Assembly: GCA_031289575.1 (NCBI GenBank) | Contig: JAITPE010000212.1 | Span: forward strand, 1-6,226 | Length of the DNA stretch: 6,226 nt | Direction of reading: 5' to 3' | Source of the DNA: Spirochaetia bacterium | GTDB taxonomy: Bacteria > Spirochaetota > UBA4802 > UBA5550 | Shown here: one piece after another, positions 1 through 5,007 of the stretch | How the letters are laid out: each line of letters begins with the position of its first letter | Numbering within the stretch: the stretch's first letter is position 1 | Program-made: the position numbers and the translations under genes | Notes under the pieces: model-generated | The model's database searches: none | Seen by the model: only the letters and a program-made list of their open reading frames with translations | What the model was told of the DNA's origin: nothing

Positions 1-155
1 TCGCGGGTGCTTACCCTTTTTGTGAGCGCGTCTCCCAAGTATGTCTTTTTGATATTAACCTTAGGTAGCGCGATACTTTTGAGTTCATCCGCCGCGAAGA
101 TTGAGCCGGCAAAAATAAGTGTGATGGCCAATGAGAGAATAGTTTTTGGTTTCAT
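1..155 (-). CDS. Exported nitroreductase-like protein, N-terminal fragment
   Basis: The reading frame runs leftward from the ATG at 155-153 and is open to the window edge, giving 51 codons plus two bases; the rest of the gene is outside. A GGAGG Shine-Dalgarno sequence (complement of 160-164) lies 4 nt before the ATG, which makes this start secure. Residues 1-21 form a typical signal peptide: MKPK, then a hydrophobic stretch ending SIFA-A, with cleavage likely near residues 20-22. The mature start, ELKSIALPKV followed by a segment ending DALTKRVSTR, resembles the N-terminus of nitroreductase-family flavoproteins, where an LP-x-P-like segment is followed by a L..AL..R.STRE motif. The next codon begins GA, so it is Glu or Asp, as expected. 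Such enzymes bind FMN and reduce quinones, nitro compounds or other acceptors. Here it would act outside the cytoplasm, which is a recognised subgroup. The flavin-binding core is not visible, so the family call rests on one motif. It is transcribed divergently from the aromatic-repeat gene. Confidence 0.6.
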   Translation of the reverse strand, partial: MKPKTILSLAITLIFAGSIFAADELKSIALPKVNIKKTYLGDALTKRVSTR

Positions 156-159
156 GAAA

Positions 160-164
160 CCTCC
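160..164 (-). promoter_or_regulatory. Ribosome binding site (GGAGG) of the minus-strand gene
   Basis: CCTCC on the plus strand reads GGAGG on the minus strand. It sits 4 nt upstream of the ATG at 155-153. It is the strongest Shine-Dalgarno match in the intergenic region and decides both the strand and the start of the left-edge gene. Confidence 0.75.
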
Positions 165-168
165 GTTA

Positions 169-196
169 AATATAATTTTTATCCTGTCTAAATCAA
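169..196 (-). promoter_or_regulatory. Candidate sigma70-type promoter for the minus-strand gene
   Basis: Read on the minus strand, TTGATT (complement of 191-196, 4/6 to the -35 consensus) is followed after 16 nt by TATATT (complement of 169-174, 5/6 to the -10 consensus). The transcript would start very close to the Shine-Dalgarno sequence and leave a short 5' leader, which weakens the case. An alternative -35, TTGACT (complement of 207-212), has only a poor -10 partner. The region is AT-rich, so chance matches are expected. Confidence 0.3.
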
Positions 197-214
197 AAGA
201 AAATACAGTCAAGA

Positions 215-241
215 ATAAATCGGCGGCAGCAAGCGATTTAT
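215..241. repeat. 8-bp inverted repeat in the divergent intergenic region
   Basis: ATAAATCG (215-222) is perfectly complementary to CGATTTAT (234-241), with an 11-nt GC-richer spacer. No T-run follows on either strand at the correct distance, so it is not a convincing intrinsic terminator. It lies upstream of both divergent genes and could be an operator or simply a chance hairpin. Confidence 0.35.
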
Positions 242-283
242 CGCGCCGCGGATAATATTTTTGCTTGTCAAAAGAGGCCTGCC

Positions 284-301
284 ATGCTATTTTCCGTTTA
301 A
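284..301 (+). CDS. Possible 5-codon leader ORF coupled to the next gene
   Basis: ATG at 284 opens a five-codon frame (MLFSV) that ends at TAA 299-301. The last base of that stop is the first base of the ATG of the aromatic-repeat gene (TAATG). An AAAGAGG purine tract at 271-277 lies 6 nt upstream of this ATG, the right distance for a ribosome binding site. The main gene's own ATG at 301 has no Shine-Dalgarno sequence at normal spacing. Together these suggest translation may begin on the mini-ORF and reinitiate on the main gene. An ORF this short can easily arise by chance. Confidence 0.3.
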   Translation: MLFSV

Positions 302-1920
302 TGAAAAAACTCCTTGTAATTTGTTTCTTTCTGTGCGCTTCAAGCGCATTTGCCTCGGAGCAGAGAAGCTTCAACTGGTTTTGGTTTATATACGAAAGGG
401 AATACTGCCCCTCATATACTTCTTTTACAGTCAGGCCGTTCTATACAAATCATGTAAGCCCAAACCTGTACTTTGACGCCTCGCTGATTCCGGTTTTTTT
501 CTGGCGCTACATAACAGAAAACAAGCGCCAGACTAAGGGGTTTTTCGGCCTTTACAATTCGATTGATTTAACCAATTCCAACGGCACGGAAGACCACGAT
601 CTGGGGATTTTTCCATTTATTTTTTACGGGCATGGAAATTCTGACGAAAACCGCGACAATTACTTTATGCTGTGGCCCTTCGGAGGGCAGTTAAACGGAA
701 AGCTCAGCTACGAAAAAGTTTCGGCCGCGATCTTTCCGGGATTTTTGCTGTTTGTATTTTTTCCGCCGGCGCAGCTTTTCAGTATTACGACCACAATATA
801 TATCGGCCTTTCCATGCTGCCGCTGTATTCATCGTGGTCACGCGGTGAATACAGCGCGTTTGGAATCATGTGGCCTATTTTCATGCGCGGCAAAAGTCCG
901 GAAAGGGACGACATCCGTATTATGCCCTTTTACGCGCACAAAAAAAAATCCGGCTGGTACGACCGCTACTCGTTTCTGCTGCTGTTCAATTACTCAAAAG
1001 AGTACTATGCGAACGACACAAGGAAGACGTTCTTTTTCTTTCCGTTTTTCGGCAGAAAGTGGAGCGATTCCGGAAGAATATCCTCCTGGACTTTTCTATG
1101 GCCTTTTTTTTCATGGGGATACGATAAAAAACAAAAGAGTTTTATGTACAATCTTCCGTGGCCGCTTGTGCAAATTGAGGATACCGAAGAGCCCAAAATA
1201 AGCAAGAGAATATTCTTCCCTTTTTACGGCGCCTACAGTTACGAAAAAAACAGCACTTTATTTATAACACCGCTTTTCATAAAGCTTTCAAAAAAAGGGA
1301 TTGCGTTTGATTCGGTCTATTATACCAATTTTTTTATTGTGTGGTGGCATAAAAGAAATTATCATACCGATGATTCGCAGCATGGAAAGAGCTGGCGCTA
1401 TTTCAAGATATGGCCGCTTTTCAGCGTTGAGTACAATGACAAGAATGATTTTGCGTTTAATACGCTGTCGCTTTTGCCGCTGCGCGACGCAGACGGCTAC
1501 GAAAAGCTATATGAACCGCTGTGGAGCGTTCTTGAGTACCGCCGCTTTGCTTTTGGCGAAAAACGCCTTGGAATTCTGATGCGCACATATTACCAGCGGT
1601 GGGGAGAGAATTTTTTTCAATGCAAGATTCCGTTTCTTTTTTCGTACAACAGGATTATGAATAAGACCGCGGGCATTTCGTTTTTGCTTTCCATGTTCTC
1701 GTACAGCGCGGCGGAAGCTGACGGCAGCTTCCTGCGCCTGTTCTGGATACCGTTCCGCGTCGGCGAAGCCGACGCGGAACTCCTGCAGCAGGTATCGGAA
1801 CGCGGGCGCGCGGATGAAAAGGAACTGTGGGAAATGGCCGCTCCCGCGGCTATGAGGTCCGCGCTGTGCATCCGCGGCGAGGCGCCCGGCAATTTTTACT
1901 TTTCGCACGGAATATTTTGA
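301..1920 (+). CDS. Exported aromatic-rich repeat protein, probably outer-envelope, unknown function
   Basis: This gene encodes 539 residues. I do not recognise a named family. Residues 1-18 form a signal peptide (MKKLL, hydrophobic core, ending SSAFA|SE) with no lipobox, so the protein is probably exported as a soluble or outer-membrane protein. The rest is extraordinarily rich in Phe, Tyr and Trp. It repeats a short aromatic-Pro-aromatic motif about every 20 residues, for example FPF at 104, LWPF at 124, MWPIF at 190, MPFY at 208, FPFFG at 247, LWPFF at 266, FPFYG at 306, IWPLF at 370 and IPFLF at 443. Such a pattern suggests repeated short beta-strands or hairpins. The C-terminus ends in alternating aromatics with a final Phe, like outer-membrane barrel proteins. 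Residues about 486-529 break the pattern and are Ala/Glu/Arg-rich; the DNA there is dense in hairpins. I chose ATG 301 because it places the signal peptide at the N-terminus. A TTG at 265 would add 12 residues but has no ribosome binding site. The stop overlaps the mlaE start (TGATG), so a link to lipid transport is inferred from position only. Confidence 0.75.
   Translation: MKKLLVICFFLCASSAFASEQRSFNWFWFIYEREYCPSYTSFTVRPFYTNHVSPNLYFDASLIPVFFWRYITENKRQTKGFFGLYNSIDLTNSNGTEDHDLGIFPFIFYGHGNSDENRDNYFMLWPFGGQLNGKLSYEKVSAAIFPGFLLFVFFPPAQLFSITTTIYIGLSMLPLYSSWSRGEYSAFGIMWPIFMRGKSPERDDIRIMPFYAHKKKSGWYDRYSFLLLFNYSKEYYANDTRKTFFFFPFFGRKWSDSGRISSWTFLWPFFSWGYDKKQKSFMYNLPWPLVQIEDTEEPKISKRIFFPFYGAYSYEKNSTLFITPLFIKLSKKGIAFDSVYYTNFFIVWWHKRNYHTDDSQHGKSWRYFKIWPLFSVEYNDKNDFAFNTLSLLPLRDADGYEKLYEPLWSVLEYRRFAFGEKRLGILMRTYYQRWGENFFQCKIPFLFSYNRIMNKTAGISFLLSMFSYSAAEADGSFLRLFWIPFRVGEADAELLQQVSERGRADEKELWEMAAPAAMRSALCIRGEAPGNFYFSHGIF
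1708..1737. repeat. Hairpin 1 of the 3'-end cluster (8-bp perfect stem)
   Basis: GGAAGCTG (1713-1720) pairs perfectly with CAGCTTCC (1725-1732) around a 4-nt loop. After a 2-nt mismatch on each side, three further G-C pairs (1708-1710 with 1735-1737) extend the stem. It lies inside the coding sequence of the aromatic-repeat protein and has no following T-run, so it is not a standard terminator. Confidence 0.6.
1746..1796. repeat. Hairpin 2 of the 3'-end cluster (13-bp perfect stem, 3-nt loop)
   Basis: GTTCCGCGTCGGC (1752-1764) is the exact reverse complement of GCCGACGCGGAAC (1768-1780), separated only by GAA. An outer 6-bp stem, GATACC (1746-1751) with GGTATC (1791-1796), encloses it, leaving 1781-1790 bulged. 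The GC-rich inner stem should fold strongly in RNA. It encodes residues 484-494 of the aromatic-repeat protein, exactly where that protein's composition changes. No T-run follows, so it is not a terminator. It may be an inserted palindromic element. Confidence 0.7.
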
Positions 1921-2720
1921 TGAGTAAATTTTTGCGGTACATTAATAATTTGCTTGCAGGTACAGGCGCGGGACTTATAGCAAAGATACGCTTTACCGGA
2001 TTCACCATGCTTTTGCTCCTGTCGGCAATCGGTTACATGAAAAACTTTTGGGGAAAGCGCCATGATATTATTCTTCAGATGTACAATGCCGGAGTAAAAA
2101 CATTTCCTGTTGTATCTGTAGTCGCCCTTTTTACCGGAATGATTCTCTCGCTTCAGTTCGGGGTCGAGATGCGCGTTTTTCAGCAGCAAAATCTTATAGG
2201 CCACGCGATCATGGTTATACTTACACGAGAGATGGGCCCTTTCATGTCGGGCATAATACTCATCGCCTCTATGGGGGCGGCTATCGCGGCCGAGATAGGC
2301 ACTATGAAAGTGTCGGAGGAAATCGACGCCCTTGAGCTCATGTCAATAAGTCCGGTTAAATTTCTTGTTATGCCGCGCGTAGCCGCCATGATGATCATGA
2401 CGCCGATAGTCTCGGTCTATATTATTTTTATGGGCTCGCTGGGGGCCGCCTTGATAGCAAATACGCAGCTTGGCGTTCCGTACAACATATATTACTTTAA
2501 CGCCATGAAGGGACTTCACATGAAGGCCATCTATGTGGGAGTTATAAAATCATGCATTTTCGGATTATTAATATCGGCCGTGTCGTGCGCTTACGGCCTC
2601 AAAGCCGGTAACGGCGCACTGGGGGTCGGCAAGGGTACCAGAAATTCAGTCGTCGCTTCGTTCATTTTGGTTCTCATAAGCGGATACATCATAACATCTA
2701 TATTCTACGGACAAAAATAA
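1920..2720 (+). CDS. mlaE: MlaE-family lipid ABC transporter permease
   Basis: This gene encodes 266 residues, the usual length for the family. MlaE-type permeases form a homodimer in the inner membrane that, with the MlaF ATPase and usually an MCE protein (MlaD), moves phospholipids between the inner and outer membranes. The diagnostic signature is clear: LTREMGPF at 101-108, then GAAIAAEIGTMKVSEEIDAL at 119-138, matching the conserved E-[IL]-G-T-M-x-V-x-E-x-I-D-A-L element of the family. Hydrophobic segments lie near residues 27-40, 62-82, 96-122, 152-180, 203-225 and 245-264. The start at 1920 overlaps the previous stop (TGATG) and gives a normal N-terminus with an amphipathic first helix. 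An upstream in-frame ATG at 1827 would only extend into the preceding gene. The stop overlaps the mlaF start (TAATG). Both junctions lack a strong Shine-Dalgarno sequence, so translational coupling is likely. No mlaD is adjacent. Confidence 0.93.
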   Translation: MSKFLRYINNLLAGTGAGLIAKIRFTGFTMLLLLSAIGYMKNFWGKRHDIILQMYNAGVKTFPVVSVVALFTGMILSLQFGVEMRVFQQQNLIGHAIMVILTREMGPFMSGIILIASMGAAIAAEIGTMKVSEEIDALELMSISPVKFLVMPRVAAMMIMTPIVSVYIIFMGSLGAALIANTQLGVPYNIYYFNAMKGLHMKAIYVGVIKSCIFGLLISAVSCAYGLKAGNGALGVGKGTRNSVVASFILVLISGYIITSIFYGQK

Positions 2721-3466
2721 TGATAGAGCTGATTGATATATGCAAATCGTTCAACGGAGTTCCTGTTCTAAAAAATATCTCGCTTAAAATAAGAACAGGA
2801 GAAATTTTTGTAATCATAGGAATGTCGGGAACCGGAAAGACCGTTACCCTCAGAAATATTTCTGGCCTTGAGGATCCCGACAGCGGAGAGATACTTGTAA
2901 ACGGCACGCGGATGAACGGCGCTTCCCAATCGGTAAAGAAAAAACTGCGAAGCATGATGGGGATGGTCTTTCAATCCGGGGCGCTGCTCAATTGGCTCAC
3001 GGTTGGGCAAAATGTCGCCCTGCCCCTTGTTGAAAACAAAAAATTACCTCAGGACAAAATAGATGAAACCGTTATGGAGAAGCTAAAGCTCTTGGGACTG
3101 AACCAGGCCTCCGGCAAAATGCCGTCGGAGATAAGCGGCGGAATGAAAAAAAGAGCGTGCCTTGCGAGAGTTCTTGTCCGCAACCCGGATATTATTTTGT
3201 ACGATGAACCTACATCGGGCTTGGATCCGGTTATGTCATCTCACATAAATGTTCTCATAAAAAAAATGCAGACCGATTTCGGCGTGACATCGGTCGTTGT
3301 CACGCATGACATGGAGAGCGCATATTTTCTTGCCGACCGCATTGCCGTTCTTTACAAGGGAGAAATTCTGCAGTGCGGGACGCCCGCTGAAATAAAGGAA
3401 TCATCCAATCCGGTAGTAGCGCAGTTTGTAAACGGAAGAATTGACGGACCCATAGCTGTTAATTAA
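2720..3466 (+). CDS. mlaF: MlaF-family ABC transporter ATP-binding protein
   Basis: This gene encodes 248 residues, a complete nucleotide-binding subunit. All ABC ATPase motifs are present: Walker A GMSGTGKT (34-41), Q-loop at FQSGAL (84-89), signature ISGGM (138-142) followed by KKR, Walker B ILYDEP (159-164) with catalytic Glu163, D-loop SGLDP (166-170) and H-loop His196 in VVTHD. The SGGMKKR form of the signature and the C-terminal tail QFVNGRIDGP (235-244) are typical of the MlaF subgroup that pairs with MlaE permeases, and differ from most amino-acid or drug exporters. It should power phospholipid transport between the membranes from the cytoplasmic face. The start codon shares its A with the mlaE stop, so the two subunits are probably co-translated. 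No key residue is missing. The gene order permease then ATPase is the reverse of the E. coli mlaFE order, and no MCE gene follows. Confidence 0.93.
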   Translation: MIELIDICKSFNGVPVLKNISLKIRTGEIFVIIGMSGTGKTVTLRNISGLEDPDSGEILVNGTRMNGASQSVKKKLRSMMGMVFQSGALLNWLTVGQNVALPLVENKKLPQDKIDETVMEKLKLLGLNQASGKMPSEISGGMKKRACLARVLVRNPDIILYDEPTSGLDPVMSSHINVLIKKMQTDFGVTSVVVTHDMESAYFLADRIAVLYKGEILQCGTPAEIKESSNPVVAQFVNGRIDGPIAVN

Positions 3467-3472
3467 ATTTTC

Positions 3473-3506
3473 TTGACACTCAAAGGCATCCTTCCACATT
3501 GATAAA
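3473..3506 (+). promoter_or_regulatory. Weak candidate promoter upstream of lysS
   Basis: A perfect TTGACA (3473-3478) lies in the 52-bp gap between mlaF and lysS. At 17-nt spacing the -10 position holds only ACATTG. The better-looking TGATAA (3500-3505) is 21 nt away, which is too far for a standard promoter. A perfect -35 hexamer in a gap between functionally unrelated genes is suggestive, but the pair as a whole is weak, and lysS could also be read through from upstream. Confidence 0.3.
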
Positions 3507-3511
3507 AGGAG
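3506..3511 (+). promoter_or_regulatory. Ribosome binding site (AAGGAG) of lysS
   Basis: AAGGAG lies 7 nt before the ATG at 3519, an ideal position. It fixes the lysS start and contrasts with the coupled, Shine-Dalgarno-poor starts of the two genes upstream. Confidence 0.75.
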
Positions 3512-3518
3512 AATATAA

Positions 3519-4997
3519 ATGGAAGACTCAAACAGCATTATTAAAATCCGCAAAGACAAGATTACCGAAATCAGAGATGTCATGGGAATCAACCCGTTCC
3601 CGTACAAATTTGAGGTTACATCTTACTCAAAAGATATAATAAACAAATTCAATGAAAACGCGGAGCCGCAATCCGTGAGCGCGGCCGGACGCATCATGGC
3701 AATCAGGGCTATGGGCAAAGCCAGCTTTTGTTCCATTCAAGACAAAGAAGGAAAAATACAACTGTATGTTTCCGAAAAAAACATAGGCGAAAAAGATTAT
3801 GCCGTCTTTAAAATCCTCGACATAGGAGACATCGTAGGCGTGAACGGGACGGTTCAGAAAACCAAAACCGGAGAAATAACAATCTTCGCCTCGTCGCTTG
3901 TTCTGCTCTCCAAAAATATCCGCCCTATACCCATTGTAAAAGAAAAGGACGGCGAGGTGTTCGACCTGTTCGCGGACAAGGAACTGCGCTACCGCAACCG
4001 TCATGTTGACCTGATTGTAAACCCGGCGGTAAGGGACACCTTTGTAAAACGCGTGCGGATCATACGCCATATAAAAAAAATTCTCGACTCCAAAGACTTC
4101 TACGAAGTTGAAACACCAATACTGCAGCCTATATACGGAGGAGCCGCGGCAGAGCCATTTACGACCCATCACAACGCCCTTGACATTAAGCTGTACATGC
4201 GCATTTCGCTTGAGCCGTATCTTAAGCGCCTTATAGTGGGAGGATTTGACCGCGTTTACGAAATCGGCAAGTGCTTCCGCAATGAGGGAATCGACCGCAT
4301 GCATAATCCGGAATTTACGCTGCTCGAACTATACCAGGCTTACGCCGATTACGAAGACATGATGCGCATAACCGAAGAAATATTTGAGCAGACAGCGCTT
4401 GCCATGAACGGCAGCACAAAGATGATGACGGGCGGAATTGAAATCGATCTCAAAACTCCGTGGCCCAGAATGAAGGTTGTTGACGGTCTTAAAGAAATTG
4501 CCGGAGTTGATGTGATGAACATGAGCGATGACGAGCTTGCCGTTATGGTTAAAAAAAACGGCGGCGTGATCAAGGGCGGTTTCAACAGGGGGCTTGCGAT
4601 AGCCGAGCTCTTTGAACTCCTCGTTGAGGACAAACTGATTCAGCCTACGTTTATAACTCACCAGCCCGTTGAGACGACCCCGCTGTGCAAGGTCGATTAC
4701 GACGATGAAAGGTTTTTACGCCGCTTTGAGCTTTTTATAAACGGAGCGGAGTTCGCGAACGCGTACAGCGAATCAAACGATCCTGTGTTTCAAAGAGAAA
4801 CATTATACAAACAGTCACTGCGCAGGGAGGTCGATGATGAAGCCCCTCCGATGGACGAGAACTTTGTGCAGGCGATCGAAACAGGCATGCCCCCCACCGG
4901 AGGGCTCGGCATAGGGATTGACAGGCTTGTAATACTTCTTACAGGAGAACCCTCGATAAGGGATGTCCTTTTATTTCCAACCATGAAACCGGAGTAA
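3519..4997 (+). CDS. lysS: Class II lysyl-tRNA synthetase
   Basis: This gene encodes 492 residues, full length for bacterial LysRS (about 490-510). The enzyme charges tRNA-Lys with lysine using ATP in the cytoplasm. The N-terminal OB-fold anticodon-binding domain spans about 55-135, including GRIMAIRAMGKASFCSIQD. The catalytic domain follows. Motif 1 lies in about 165-202 (RHVDLIVNP through VETPIL). The lysine-pocket segment runs about 205-232 (GGAAAEPFTTHHNAL). Motif 2 is FRNEGIDRMHNPEFT (253-267) and motif 3 is GLGIGIDRLVILL (462-474). The FELFINGAEFANAYSE segment (403-418) is the class II LysRS substrate-binding region. The residue before PF in the GGAAA-x-PF motif is Glu, where E. coli has Arg. 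The region at 376-391 reads PTFITHQPVETTPLCK, a variant of the family's PVExSPL element. These look like lineage variation, since all catalytic motifs are intact. This is the class II enzyme, unlike the class I LysRS of Borrelia and Treponema pallidum. The DUF368 gene follows after 10 bp. Confidence 0.97.
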   Translation: MEDSNSIIKIRKDKITEIRDVMGINPFPYKFEVTSYSKDIINKFNENAEPQSVSAAGRIMAIRAMGKASFCSIQDKEGKIQLYVSEKNIGEKDYAVFKILDIGDIVGVNGTVQKTKTGEITIFASSLVLLSKNIRPIPIVKEKDGEVFDLFADKELRYRNRHVDLIVNPAVRDTFVKRVRIIRHIKKILDSKDFYEVETPILQPIYGGAAAEPFTTHHNALDIKLYMRISLEPYLKRLIVGGFDRVYEIGKCFRNEGIDRMHNPEFTLLELYQAYADYEDMMRITEEIFEQTALAMNGSTKMMTGGIEIDLKTPWPRMKVVDGLKEIAGVDVMNMSDDELAVMVKKNGGVIKGGFNRGLAIAELFELLVEDKLIQPTFITHQPVETTPLCKVDYDDERFLRRFELFINGAEFANAYSESNDPVFQRETLYKQSLRREVDDEAPPMDENFVQAIETGMPPTGGLGIGIDRLVILLTGEPSIRDVLLFPTMKPE

Positions 4998-5007
4998 AAT
5001 AAACATA

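Noticed and set aside
171..176. Perfect TATAAT on the plus strand as a promoter for the aromatic-repeat gene
   Set aside because: No reasonable -35 hexamer lies 16-18 nt upstream, the 5' leader would be about 118 nt, and the region is AT-rich.
265..300. TTG at 265 as the start of the aromatic-repeat gene
   Set aside because: It has no Shine-Dalgarno sequence and would put 12 residues before an otherwise perfect signal peptide that begins at ATG 301.
752..1201. 149-codon plus-strand frame overlapping the aromatic-repeat gene
   Set aside because: It lies wholly inside the long gene in another frame, and its Cys/Arg-rich sequence is typical of an out-of-frame reading of Phe/Tyr codons.
1752..1780. 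13-bp hairpin as an intrinsic terminator
   Set aside because: It lies inside the coding sequence and no T-run follows it; the coding frame continues for another 140 bases.
1507..1908. Overlapping minus-strand open frames (to 133 codons) opposite the 3' end of the aromatic-repeat gene
   Set aside because: They are Arg/Ser/Ala-rich low-complexity translations of the GC-rich hairpin region, with no family resemblance. The plus-strand frame continues to the TGATG junction and ends in an aromatic C-terminus.
1827..1919. Upstream in-frame ATG for mlaE at 1827
   Set aside because: It would add 31 Arg-rich residues that overlap the preceding gene. The ATG at 1920 gives the normal family length and a coupled start.
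3627..4304. 225-codon open frame on the minus strand opposite lysS
   Set aside because: It is antisense to strongly conserved LysRS sequence (OB-fold through motif 2), has no recognisable domain, and follows from the codon bias of lysS.
4880..4906. GC-rich partial inverted repeat near the lysS 3' end
   Set aside because: The sequence encodes the conserved PPTGGLGIG segment of class II LysRS, which explains the C and G runs.
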